Shown here: piece after piece, positions 53,568-64,000 of the stretch | Layout of the letters: the number at the start of each line of letters is the position of its first letter | Numbering within the stretch: position 1 is the stretch's first letter | Assembly: GCF_001687365.1 (NCBI RefSeq) | Contig: NZ_LGLV01000018.1 | Location: 1-64,000 of the forward strand | DNA from: Pararhizobium polonicum | Lineage (GTDB): Bacteria > Pseudomonadota > Alphaproteobacteria > Rhizobiales > Rhizobiaceae | Direction: 5' to 3' | DNA length: 64,000 nt | The notes under the pieces: generated by a model | The model's input: the letters and a program-made list of their open reading frames with translations, nothing else | What the model was told of the DNA's origin: nothing | Database searches by the model: none | Position numbers and translations under genes: made by a program

Positions 53568-54407
53568 ATGATCCCGCTTTTTGACATGATGATGCAGGCG
53601 CAGAACGGCAATGCCATGGACGTGATGGCCAAACAGTTCGGCCTTGCCCAGGAACAGATGGCCAAGGCGACGGCGGCCCTGATGCCGGCCTTTTCCACCG
53701 CGCTCAAGCGCAACACCGCCAATCCCTATGATTTCGGCGCGTTGCTGACCGCCATGTCCAGCGGCAACCACGCGCAATATTTCGAGGACATGAGCAAGGC
53801 TTTCACGCCGCAGGGCATGGCTGACGGCAATGGCATTCTCGGCCAGCTGTTCGGCTCCAAGGACATGTCGCGGGCCATTGCCGCGCAGGCAGCCCAGATG
53901 ACCGGCATCGGCCAGGAAATCTACAAGCAGATGCTGCCGGTGATTGCCAGCGCCATCATGGGCGGGCTGTTCAAGCAAGCCTCGGGACAGATGGGCGGCC
54001 AGGCGGGCGCGATGCAGAACCCCTTTGCCAATACGCCGATGGAAGCGATGATGAAGCCGTGGCTGGAAGCTTCCGGCTTTGCCAAAAAGCCCGAGCCTGC
54101 CGCCAATCCCTTCGACAATCCCTTCACCCAGGCCATGCAAGGCTTCTTCGGTATGGGCAAGCCGGAAGAAAAGCAGCCGACCGCGCCCGACATGTTTGCC
54201 AACAATCCCTTCATCAAGGCATTCCAGGACATGATGAGCGGCAGTGCCACGGCTGCCCCCGAACAAAAGCCTGCGGACAAGAACCCGATGGCGCCGTTTA
54301 CCGACATGTTCAACAGCATGTTCGACAGCGGGCTGGAGGCGCAGAAGGAATATCAGAAGAGCATCGACGGGTTGTTCGAGACGTATCGGAAGAATACGAA
54401 GGCTTGA
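53568..54407 (+). CDS. DUF937-type protein
   Basis: A 279-residue Met/Ala/Gln-rich helical protein. MIPLFDMMMQAQNGNAMDVM and FGLAQEQMAKATAALMPAFS resemble the start of DUF937, a family of repeated short helices with unknown function. The second half is low complexity, with repeated NPF units (MQNPFANT, AANPFDNPFTQAM, FANNPFIKAF) and amphipathic Met-rich helices. The strong site AGGAGAGGA precedes the ATG at 53568, settling it against a start 11 codons earlier. No signal peptide. The NPF repeats and Met content suggest protein-protein or membrane-surface contacts, as inference only. Confidence 0.78.
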   Translation: MIPLFDMMMQAQNGNAMDVMAKQFGLAQEQMAKATAALMPAFSTALKRNTANPYDFGALLTAMSSGNHAQYFEDMSKAFTPQGMADGNGILGQLFGSKDMSRAIAAQAAQMTGIGQEIYKQMLPVIASAIMGGLFKQASGQMGGQAGAMQNPFANTPMEAMMKPWLEASGFAKKPEPAANPFDNPFTQAMQGFFGMGKPEEKQPTAPDMFANNPFIKAFQDMMSGSATAAPEQKPADKNPMAPFTDMFNSMFDSGLEAQKEYQKSIDGLFETYRKNTKA

Positions 54408-54556
54408 TCCGCATGCCTCCTGGGGCTGGCGATATTAAACACACCTCACGGCGTAGAGGTTGATGGTCATCGAGAATTGATCGCCATTTGATCAAAAAAA
54501 CAGGCCAGTGCTGGACCATTGCGGACTTTGAACTGCGATTGTACTGTTACTTCACG

Positions 54557-55117
54557 ATGAGCAGCCTTTCGTATCGAATCCTCCCTAATCCGGACGACAA
54601 CACCCACGAAGTTAGATTGATCGTTGATGGCACCGACTGGATCGGAGAAGGGCATTTGGGCCTCGATCCGCCTGATCTTGTCAGTCAGCTCACCGAAGAG
54701 CGTCGAAGCCGCCTTATCCTAGGCCGTTGCGGTTGCGGAGTTTTAGGATGTGATGATCTCGTCGTGGATATAAAGAGGACGACGAGATCAGTAGAATGGT
54801 CGTGCCTCAACCGGAAGCCCATCGTTTTCGACACAGACCATTTTGACAATCAAGTCAGGACACTGGCCAATGATCATACGTGGGAACCGGTCGGACGGAC
54901 TGTCGAGCGCCGCCTTACCGAGATATTTTCGGGAAAAATAACGGATGATGGATACGTGTACGACTGGAGTTCCACGAGGATCCAACCCAACCTCGTAATC
55001 ATCAGCGTCACCAAAGAAGGCCATCAGAAGCTGCTGGAATTCTCGTGGGATGGTGAGAGCGTTGTCAGTGCCCTACGTCGCGGCGGGCAGTTTCTGCGAG
55101 AGCGGTTCGACGACTGA
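54557..55117 (+). CDS. Hypothetical protein with CGCG-Cys motif
   Basis: A 186-residue soluble protein I do not recognise. It opens MSSLSYRILPNPDDNTHEVRL, has the motif LILGRCGCGVLGCDDLVVDI near residue 57 (four Cys within nine residues), and ends LLEFSWDGESVVSALRRGGQ. The start is uncertain: no clear ribosome site precedes this ATG, and a TTG at 54488 is in frame. Codon use includes TTA, ATA and AGA more often than neighbours, so it could be a recent arrival. Small lone proteins of this type are sometimes immunity proteins, but no toxin is nearby. Confidence 0.6.
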   Translation: MSSLSYRILPNPDDNTHEVRLIVDGTDWIGEGHLGLDPPDLVSQLTEERRSRLILGRCGCGVLGCDDLVVDIKRTTRSVEWSCLNRKPIVFDTDHFDNQVRTLANDHTWEPVGRTVERRLTEIFSGKITDDGYVYDWSSTRIQPNLVIISVTKEGHQKLLEFSWDGESVVSALRRGGQFLRERFDD

Positions 55118-55231
55118 CGTTTTTGACGCCCGCAACGGTGCCTCCGCAAATCGGAGGAGGCTGGCCGACGGCCAGATATTAAACTTTCGCCAAACCGCAG
55201 CCTTCCTCTATCACCACCCTCGCCCCCCAAA

Positions 55232-55415
55232 AAAGAAAAAGCCCGATGCCGGTCCTTGGACCATGCACCGGGCAAGCAGCAGGGCAATTGGCTCTAACCC
55301 TGCGGGGAACGGTAACGCGCAGAGGCGGCTGCGCGTCCCTGTTGCGCGGAACGTTTTTCAACGTCTGAGGCGCGCAACAAAATTCTGAACCGCTGCGAAA
55401 GTCTTCCACCGACCG
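55232..55415 (-). ncRNA. Candidate structured small RNA downstream of DUF1127
   Basis: Reading the minus strand, four consecutive hairpins occupy 55378-55241 with almost no unpaired space. First, GTTGCGCG/CGCGCAAC (55341-55378) encloses an inner ACGTT/AACGT stem. Second, ACGCGCAG/CTGCGCGT (55315-55336) has a C-rich loop CCGCCU. Third is GCAGGG/CCCTGC (55279-55303). Last is a terminator stem (55241-55273) followed by TTTTTCTTTTTT. No protein frame fits. A promoter candidate overlaps the end of the DUF1127 gene at 55422-55449. It could be an independent sRNA or a processed 3' UTR of the DUF1127 mRNA. I recognise no named RNA family. Confidence 0.55.
55235..55273 (-). terminator. Intrinsic terminator on the minus strand
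   Basis: On the minus strand GCCCGGTGC pairs with GCATCGGGC (one G-U), with an inner GGTCC-AA-GGACC stem, and is followed by TTTTTCTTTTTT. It ends the DUF1127 transcript and/or the candidate small RNA. Confidence 0.88.
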
Positions 55416-55421
55416 GTTTGA

Positions 55422-55449
55422 AACCTAGCGCAGCCAATACGCGCGTCAA
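55422..55449 (-). promoter_or_regulatory. Candidate promoter of the small RNA
   Basis: On the minus strand TTGACG (55449-55444) and TAGGTT (55427-55422) are spaced by 16 bases. The -35 hexamer overlaps the DUF1127 stop codon. The match to the rhizobial consensus is fair at -35 and weak at -10. Confidence 0.4.
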
Positions 55450-55739
55450 TCGAGGCGTGCATTCCTGTAAAACGTGTTCGCACGGTTGCGTGACGCCCGC
55501 GTCAGATGACGGCCCGGATCCTCGAAGAAGGACGAGGTCAGCGCCTCGCGCACTTCGTGGCGGCAGAGCCCCATGTCGAGCAACTGGTGGTCATCGAGAT
55601 CGTGCAGGCTGCCGATCGCATTGCGGCTTCGCAGCAGGCGCCATACCGATTTCAGCACGCCCATCAGTCCCGTCTGGCGGGATGCGGCAGGCAGCGTCCC
55701 GGTGAGGGTGAGATCGAGGGTGTGATCGGTCGTGCGCAT
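55446..55739 (-). CDS. DUF1127 small arginine-rich protein
   Basis: A 97-residue protein with a DUF1127 domain in the middle: GVLKSVWRLLRSRNAIGSLHDLDDHQLLDMGLCRHEVREAL (about residues 27-67), then a basic tail (RHLTRASRNRANTFYRN). DUF1127 proteins are short, basic and in several alphaproteobacteria act as RNA-binding regulators (CcaF1 in Rhodobacter) or affect metabolism and stress; in Brucella and Agrobacterium some are controlled by the LysR protein VtlR. AAAGGAG is 7 bases before the ATG. The divergent neighbour is a VtlR/LsrB-like gene, and a structured RNA candidate lies downstream. Confidence 0.88.
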   Translation of the reverse strand: MRTTDHTLDLTLTGTLPAASRQTGLMGVLKSVWRLLRSRNAIGSLHDLDDHQLLDMGLCRHEVREALTSSFFEDPGRHLTRASRNRANTFYRNARLD

Positions 55740-55919
55740 GATACTGCTCCTTTTGGTCAGGCACGAAGCGACCCTTCCCCCGCAGGGAGGTCTGCGCGGG
55801 GGCCGGGTCGAAACTATGATGGTGATCCGGTTCGGGTTGATGCGGCCGAAGCGGTCTTTGATGCGGTTTGCACGCCTAAGTTCGCAAATCCTTATTGATC
55901 AGTCCAACGAATGTTTCTA

Positions 55920-55930
55920 ATGATATTCAT
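55920..55930. promoter_or_regulatory. Palindrome in the DUF1127-LysR divergent region
   Basis: ATGA-TAT-TCAT is a perfect short palindrome in an AT-rich patch 40 bases upstream of the LysR start and about 180 bases upstream of the DUF1127 start. It is a possible site for the LysR regulator on its own gene. T-N11-A spaced bases occur around it, as in many LysR boxes, but the motif is too short to be sure. Confidence 0.35.
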
Positions 55931-55969
55931 CAAACAATTTTATGGGTACTCTCTTTGAGGACTGGGACC

Positions 55970-56920
55970 ATGTCCGCACCGCTCGATATCGACCAGCTGC
56001 AAACCTTTGTTGCCATCGCCGACACGGGCAGCTTCACCAAGGCAGCCGATCGCGTTTTCAAGACACAGTCGGCCGTTTCGATGCAAATGCGCCGGCTCGA
56101 GGAGCGGATCGGCAAACAGCTCTTTGCCAAGGACGGCCGCGGCAACCGGCTGACGACCGAAGGCGACCGGCTGCTCAATTTCGCCCGGCGGATGATCCGT
56201 CTCAACAACGAGGCGATCGCCTCCTTCGATGACAACAGGCTGGAAGGCATGCTGAGGATCGGCACGCCCGACGACTATGCCGACCGCTACATGCCGGAGA
56301 TCATCGTCCGCTTCGCCAAGACCCATCCGAATGTCGAACTCTACATCGTCTGCGAACCCTCGGTGGATCTCGCCGAGAAGATGGCCAAGGGCGATCTCGA
56401 CATCGCGCTGGTGACGCACAACCCGCGGGCCCGCGCTTCCGACGTGGTGCGCACAGAGCCGCTCTGCTGGGTGAGCTCGATCAACCATCCGCTGCCGGAA
56501 AACGCGCCGGTGCCGCTTGCCGTCGGCAAGCGCGACTGCCAGTGGCGCCAGGCCGCCTGCTCGGCGCTCGATGCCACCGGCAGGGAATACAGCATCCTGT
56601 TCACAAGCTGGTCGACAACCGTTGTCGCGGCCGCCGTGCTGGCCGGCATGGCTGTTTCGGTGCTGCCGGAATCGGCACTGCGCACCGGGATGAAGGTGCT
56701 GACCCAGGCGGACGGTTTCCCGGCGCTGGCGCCGGTGCAGATCGGTATCATGAAGCGGCCGGGCCTTTCGCCCTCGCTGTCGAATGCCATCACCAACCAC
56801 ATCACCGCCTGCCTCGACAATATCACGCCCGCAACAGGCACCGACGATCTCGATGGCGACATGAAGAATTTCCCGCGTTACCCGCGGCTGCGCCAGAGCC
56901 ATATGCTGCCGGGCTGGTAA
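55970..56920 (+). CDS. LysR-family regulator resembling VtlR/LsrB
   Basis: A 316-residue LysR regulator. The N terminus LDIDQLQTFVAIADTGSFTKAADRVFKTQSAVSMQMRRLEERIG is the helix-turn-helix; FKTQSAVSMQMRRLEERIG and MIRLNNEAIASFDD with GTPDDYADRYMPEIIVRFA are, from memory, close to VtlR of Brucella/Agrobacterium and LsrB of Sinorhizobium. Those regulate small DUF1127 proteins, the AbcR2 sRNA, LPS and redox genes. The divergent DUF1127 gene supports this identity. GAGG stands 9 bases before the ATG. A paralogue of VtlR rather than VtlR itself cannot be excluded. Confidence 0.78.
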   Translation: MSAPLDIDQLQTFVAIADTGSFTKAADRVFKTQSAVSMQMRRLEERIGKQLFAKDGRGNRLTTEGDRLLNFARRMIRLNNEAIASFDDNRLEGMLRIGTPDDYADRYMPEIIVRFAKTHPNVELYIVCEPSVDLAEKMAKGDLDIALVTHNPRARASDVVRTEPLCWVSSINHPLPENAPVPLAVGKRDCQWRQAACSALDATGREYSILFTSWSTTVVAAAVLAGMAVSVLPESALRTGMKVLTQADGFPALAPVQIGIMKRPGLSPSLSNAITNHITACLDNITPATGTDDLDGDMKNFPRYPRLRQSHMLPGW

Positions 56921-56947
56921 TACCAAGCCTTGCCGCCTCCCCGAAAG

Positions 56948-56982
56948 AAAAGGCCGTGCTCCTGTTGAAGCGCGGCCTTTTT
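56948..56982 (+). terminator. Intrinsic terminator of the VtlR-like gene
   Basis: AAAAGGCCG-T-GC pairs with GC-G-CGGCCTTTT (one T-G pair) around a 10-base loop, with five T residues closing the downstream side, 27 bases after the stop. Confidence 0.9.
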
Positions 56983-57180
56983 GTATTCCCCAATATGGAT
57001 ATCCGGCCCATAAACGCGGCCGTAAAAATCGACTGCAATATGCTGCATTATGCTTTCGTTCTAAAAACCATCCCCCTGGGAGGCCGGCTGGGCATTTATA
57101 GTTCAATCCGAATATCTGCCCAAGACGGCGAGACGGACCATTTTTGGTTGGATCGCAGCCTTTAAGTCTTCGCTCCATGC

Positions 57181-57212
57181 AAAAGGACCGGATCCCTTTC
57201 GGAACCCGGTCC
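57181..57212 (-). terminator. Intrinsic terminator of katG
   Basis: On the minus strand GGACCGGGTTCC pairs with GGGATCCGGTCC over 12 bases (two G-U pairs) around a GAAA tetraloop, followed by TTTT. It lies 62 bases after the katG stop. The bases between it and the terminator at 56948-56982 hold no gene. Confidence 0.92.
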
Positions 57213-57273
57213 ATCGTTGCCGTGATGCTTGACCGCCACCTATCGGGCAGCGGCCGGTATCGCTGAGTTCAGA

Positions 57274-60489
<3,216 letters not shown>

Positions 60490-60490
60490 A

Positions 60491-61366
60491 TCACACCACC
60501 TTCGCCTTCAAAAACTCCACCGTCCGGCCCCAGGCCAGATCGGCTGCTGCCTTGTCATAGCGGGCAGCCGAGGTGTCGTTGTTGAAGGCGTGGTTGACGC
60601 CGTCGTAGATGTGGATGGTGAAGTCCTTGCCGTTGTCGGTCAGCGCCTTTTTATAGGCATCGATGCCGGCATTGATGCGGTCGTCGAGGCCGGCATATTG
60701 CAGGAGGAGCGCCGCCTTGATCTTCGGCACGTCTTCCGTCGGCGGCTGGGCGCCGTAGTAGGCGACGCCCGCCTTGAGATCCGGCGAGGCGACGGCCAGC
60801 TTGTTGACCAGACCGCCGCCCCAGCAGAAGCCGATGGCGCCGGCCTTGCCGGTGGTGATGTCATTGCCTTCGAGATAGGTCACGGTCGCAGCCGCATTGT
60901 CAACGGTCTGCTTGGCGTCGAGTGCACCGATCATTTCGCGCGCCTTGTCTTCGTCGGCCGGGGTTCCGCCTGCGGGAGAGAGAAAATCTGGCGCCAGAGC
61001 GACGAAACCTTCCAGCGCCATGCGGCGGGCGACATCCTTGATATGCGGGTTGAGGCCACGGTTCTCATGGATGACGATGACGGCGGGCAGTTTGCCGGAT
61101 GCATCGGCCGGGCGCACCAGATAGCCCTTCATATCGCCGCCGGCACCGGGATAGGTGATATCCTCGACCTTCAACCGCGGGTCCGCTTCGGCGATGATTT
61201 CGGCTTGGGCGCTGTTGGCGGCCAGCAACGGCGCAATCGCCGCCGCACTGGCAGCGGATCCGGTCAGCACCGTCAGCTTCTGCATGAAGGATCGCCTGTC
61301 GAGGCTCAGATGCGTGTATTCGTCATAGGCATTGATCATCGCCTGGGTGATGATGGGCTTGTCCAT
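60491..61366 (-). CDS. Dienelactone hydrolase family protein, Tat-exported
   Basis: A 291-residue alpha/beta hydrolase. After about 25 residues comes a twin-arginine signal, LDRRSFMQKLTVLTGSAASAAA, ending in ANSAQA, so it is probably exported folded. The DLH triad is visible: Cys in GFCWGGGLVN near residue 170, Asp in LDDRINAG near 215, and His in GVNHAFNND near 248; VIHENRGLNPHIKDVARRMA is the family's oxyanion region. The true substrate is unknown. AGGAGGA precedes the ATG at 61366. The bdhA group lies upstream on the same strand after a 217-base gap. Confidence 0.88.
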   Translation of the reverse strand: MDKPIITQAMINAYDEYTHLSLDRRSFMQKLTVLTGSAASAAAIAPLLAANSAQAEIIAEADPRLKVEDITYPGAGGDMKGYLVRPADASGKLPAVIVIHENRGLNPHIKDVARRMALEGFVALAPDFLSPAGGTPADEDKAREMIGALDAKQTVDNAAATVTYLEGNDITTGKAGAIGFCWGGGLVNKLAVASPDLKAGVAYYGAQPPTEDVPKIKAALLLQYAGLDDRINAGIDAYKKALTDNGKDFTIHIYDGVNHAFNNDTSAARYDKAAADLAWGRTVEFLKAKVV

Positions 61367-61583
61367 GGTTTCCTCCTGTGGCCTGCACCGACAGATCCGC
61401 AAGCGGATATGACGGTGCTCGTTGGTGACATCCTGATCACGGCACGCCTCCATGATGGCGGAACGGGACAACAGAATTGCGGCATGGACGGCCGCTGACA
61501 ACAATCGGCCCGCCACCTGACGCAATCGTGATCCGGCCGTGACCGCCTGGATGCAGATCGAAGCGGCCGGATCGACATTGCTG

Positions 61584-62366
61584 CTACTGCATGTACCAGC
61601 CGTGGCTGACGACCAGCGACTGACCGGTCAGCGCATTGGTCTCGAAACCGGCAAACAGCAGGGCCACTTCCGCGACGTCCTCGACGGTGGTGAATTCGGT
61701 ATCGACCGTACCGCCGAGCATCATCGTCTTGACGACATCGGCCTCGGAAATGCCGAGCGCCTTGGCCTGCTCGGGGATCTGCTTTTCGACCAGCGGCGTC
61801 TTGACGAAGCCGGGGCAGATGACGTTGGCACGCACGCCGTCCGGTCCGCCTTCCTTGGCCACCACCCGGGCAAGACCGAGCAGGCCGTGCTTGGCGGTGA
61901 CATAGGCCGATTTGAGCGGCGAAGCCTCGTGGCTATGCACCGAGCCCATATAGATGATGGCGCCACCCTTCTGCGCCTTCATGTGCGGGACGCAGGCCTT
62001 GGTGGTGAGGAACGCGCCATCCAGATGGATGGCGAGCATCTTCTTCCAGTCGGAAAAGGCATAATCCTCGATCTTGTTGACGATCTGGATGCCCGCATTG
62101 GAGACGAGAACATCCACCCGGCCCCATTTTGCAACGACAGCGGCGACACCGGTGTTGACGGCTTCCTCGCTGGTGACATCCATGGCAATGCCGATGGCTT
62201 CCCCCGGTCCCATCGCCGTCAGATCCTTGGCCGTCGCTTCGGCGGCGTCGAGTTTCAGGTCGGCAATGGCGACCTTGGCACCTTCGGAGACATATTTCTT
62301 GGCGATCGCCAGGCCGATGCCGCTGGCCGAGCCGGTGACGATGCAGACCTTGTCCTTGAGTTTCAT
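61584..62366 (-). CDS. bdhA: 3-hydroxybutyrate dehydrogenase
   Basis: BdhA interconverts D-3-hydroxybutyrate and acetoacetate with NAD(H), in polyhydroxybutyrate breakdown. The 260-residue short-chain dehydrogenase has [16 protein letters not shown] near residue 10 (NAD loop), NAGIQIV near 90, the catalytic Ser in [10 protein letters not shown] and YxxxK in [12 protein letters not shown] near 155. [11 protein letters not shown] at the end is typical of BdhA rather than other dehydrogenases. The acetoacetate decarboxylase gene ends 12 bases upstream, on the same strand. Confidence 0.93.
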   Translation of the reverse strand: MKLKDKVCIVTGSASGIGLAIAKKYVSEGAKVAIADLKLDAAEATAKDLTAMGPGEAIGIAMDVTSEEAVNTGVAAVVAKWGRVDVLVSNAGIQIVNKIEDYAFSDWKKMLAIHLDGAFLTTKACVPHMKAQKGGAIIYMGSVHSHEASPLKSAYVTAKHGLLGLARVVAKEGGPDGVRANVICPGFVKTPLVEKQIPEQAKALGISEADVVKTMMLGGTVDTEFTTVEDVAEVALLFAGFETNALTGQSLVVSHGWYMQ

Positions 62367-62378
62367 GGTTTTTACTCC

Positions 62379-63119
62379 CTATTTTGCAAGATAATCATGG
62401 ACCACTTCGCCGAGGCCCAGCGTCAGGTCGGAGAGAATGTGGACGGCGGATTTGACTTCGAGCACCGGCAGGTCGGCAACCGGCGCCAGCGCATGCGGAA
62501 ACAGCGCCAGAGCGCCCGGCCCTTCCCAGGCGCCTTTCACCGTCAGGTCCTCGAGATAGTAGCGCACCAATTCGCAGATGCGCGGCGTGCAATCGACATG
62601 CGGAATGATCTTCAGCATGAAATTCGGCTGTTTCAGGCTTTCGAGGATTTTCGCCGTGTCGAGCGTGCGGTGCTTGAAGCCCATGGTCGCGGTGGCAACC
62701 CGCTGGCCGCCATAGTCGAGCGTGCCGACCAGCGCATCCTTGACCGCATGCAAGGACGGGTCGGCGAGCTTCTTCGGGAACCCCCAGATTTCACGGCCGC
62801 CGGCGATCGGCGCGTCGTCGTTGAGATACATGGAATGCACGTAGCCGCCATGCACGCCCTCATAGGTGACCGGGATCACCTGGCCGGATTCGGTATAGTC
62901 GCCGAAACCGGTGGAATCCGGCATGCGGATGAATTCGTATTTGACCAGCGGCTCGTCGAATTGCAGCGGCTCGGGCACCACCCGGCGAAGCGCTTCCGGA
63001 TCGGTGCGGTAGGTGATGATCATATATTCACGGTTGACGAACCGGTATGGCCCCGGCGGATAGGACGGGCTGGTCAGCGGCATGGCGAAGGCATTGCGGA
63101 TCACATCATCGATTTTCAT
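62379..63119 (-). CDS. adc: Acetoacetate decarboxylase
   Basis: Adc converts acetoacetate to acetone and CO2 through a Schiff base. The 246-residue protein has the catalytic Lys in [16 protein letters not shown] near residues 110-125 (the Lys-Lys pair lowers its pKa), [20 protein letters not shown] near 26 and the C-terminal [18 protein letters not shown]. The ATG overlaps the stop of the patatin gene by four bases. With bdhA downstream and a patatin-type depolymerase upstream, it forms a compact ketone-body/PHB pathway operon. Confidence 0.93.
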   Translation of the reverse strand: MKIDDVIRNAFAMPLTSPSYPPGPYRFVNREYMIITYRTDPEALRRVVPEPLQFDEPLVKYEFIRMPDSTGFGDYTESGQVIPVTYEGVHGGYVHSMYLNDDAPIAGGREIWGFPKKLADPSLHAVKDALVGTLDYGGQRVATATMGFKHRTLDTAKILESLKQPNFMLKIIPHVDCTPRICELVRYYLEDLTVKGAWEGPGALALFPHALAPVADLPVLEVKSAVHILSDLTLGLGEVVHDYLAK

Positions 63120-64000
63120 GATTTTTTCCCACGCAGGCGTTTCTCGGCAAGATCGAAGACCCCGATGCCGTTGGTCGGACGGGTGCGATTCAGCCAATCG
63201 GGGTGATTCAGCGTCTCGACCACATCGTCGTGCCCGGCCTTCCAGTGTTCCTCCACTGACAGCCGGGAAAACTCATAGTCCTTGGATCCGCTTTCATAAG
63301 CGGCATGACGGTAGATCAGATGCACCATGGTGACGGCGCAGTCATTGCCGATCTTTTCGAGAAGCCGCGCGTCGGGATCGTCCTTCAGCTCATCCGGTAG
63401 TTTTTCCATCAGCCGCTTGGCGGCCATGCGAATGGTCTGCAGCTTGCGGAACTGGTCGGTGTTCAAACGCGTGCGGCTGGAAAAGCGGATTTCCTTTTCC
63501 CGGGCCTCGACATCGAACAGGTCCTTGGGCAACTGGCCCCGCGCGCTGAACAGGTCGACCTGGAAGATGCAGAGGTCAGCCTCCAGCTCCTCGCCGCCGA
63601 GGATCCGCTGCAGCGGCGTGTTGGACACGATGCCGCCATCCCAATAATAGCGGCCATCGATCTCGATCGGCGCAAAGCCGGGCGGCAGGGCGCCGGAGGC
63701 CGCCACATGCTTGGTCGTGAAATCGCAATGCCGGTTGTCGAAATAATTGAAATTGCCGTTCACCACATCGACCGCCCCGAGGCTGAGGCGGATGGCGCCG
63801 GAATTGATCAGATCGAAATCGATGAGGCCGGCGAGCGTCTCCTGCAGCGGCGCCGTATCGTAAAGGCTGATCGCGGCCATCGGATCGCCAGGGATGTTCC
63901 ACGGCGCGAAGGCACGCGGCGTGAAGAAGCCGGGAACACCGGTCAAAGAGCCGAGAACGGCGGAGGATTCGTTGAACCACTTCCGCATCGCGTCGCCATT
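63116..64000 (-). CDS. Patatin-like phospholipase/depolymerase, N terminus beyond the window
   Basis: The C-terminal 294 residues of a patatin-family hydrolase are visible; the open frame continues past the right edge, so the Ser motif (GxSxG) is not in view. The DGG catalytic motif is present in [19 protein letters not shown] near the middle, with [12 protein letters not shown] before it. The C-terminal part ([40 protein letters not shown]) matches the DUF3734 extension seen in patatins next to bdhA in alphaproteobacteria. It overlaps adc by four bases. A role in PHB or lipid mobilisation is inferred from the operon. Confidence 0.88.
   Translation of the reverse strand, partial: NGDAMRKWFNESSAVLGSLTGVPGFFTPRAFAPWNIPGDPMAAISLYDTAPLQETLAGLIDFDLINSGAIRLSLGAVDVVNGNFNYFDNRHCDFTTKHVAASGALPPGFAPIEIDGRYYWDGGIVSNTPLQRILGGEELEADLCIFQVDLFSARGQLPKDLFDVEAREKEIRFSSRTRLNTDQFRKLQTIRMAAKRLMEKLPDELKDDPDARLLEKIGNDCAVTMVHLIYRHAAYESGSKDYEFSRLSVEEHWKAGHDDVVETLNHPDWLNRTRPTNGIGVFDLAEKRLRGKKS

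Overview
The window is about 61% GC chromosomal DNA from an alphaproteobacterium, almost certainly a Rhizobiaceae member (Rhizobium/Agrobacterium type). This rests on remembered family resemblances, not a search. Pointers are the lipid A/Kdo gene set with DUF2093 and DUF4170, short-form HisG with HisZ, CIRCE-controlled groESL, a rhizobial-type flagellin, a VtlR/LsrB-like LysR beside a DUF1127 gene, plant-type GshA, and RIME-like palindromic intergenic repeats. No rRNA, tRNA, CRISPR array, transposase or prophage was seen.

Layout. 0-8 kb: envelope genes (DUF2093, lpxK, waaA, DUF4170, cysQ, pmbA), interrupted by a lone divergent flagellin and a HAD phosphatase. 8-18 kb: a KefB-type antiporter, a patatin, RNA-modification genes (rsmD, an rluB-like synthase with a very long low-complexity tail, tadA), a GNAT/lipoprotein pair and ileS. 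18.5-19.2 kb: a toxin-antitoxin patch (intact DUF1902 antitoxin, frameshifted hicA, solitary BrnA-like antitoxin), then ribF and a class IIA HAD. 21-26 kb: chrBA divergent from groESL. 26-36 kb: two paralogous single-domain PAS-like proteins on either side of ferredoxin reductase, GST, parDE, hisZG, hisS and an XRE regulator; the second PAS gene leads into a His/Cys/Met-rich exported protein and a DUF305 protein that suggest metal handling. 36-39 kb: tag, tandem L,D-transpeptidases and an LpxQ-like outer-membrane barrel. 39-44.5 kb: glcDEF with a divergent LysR regulator.

44.5-55 kb: DUF6880, DUF3422, an FCD-type GntR regulator, Nudix, PiT phosphate transporter, rsmE, gshA, GNAT, DUF937 and an orphan hypothetical. 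55-57 kb: DUF1127 divergent from the VtlR/LsrB-like regulator, followed by a run of four hairpins ending in a U-rich terminator that looks like a small RNA. 57-60.5 kb: katG divergent from oxyR. 60.5-64 kb: a Tat-exported dienelactone-hydrolase-like enzyme and the ketone-body/polyhydroxybutyrate operon patatin-adc-bdhA, whose first gene runs off the right end.

The most interesting unexplained items are the structured RNA downstream of DUF1127, the PAS-like paralogue pair with its metal-associated neighbours, the broken hicA, the flagellin within the lipid A cluster, and two intergenic repeats whose arms show compensatory stem changes or near-perfect 35-bp inversion.
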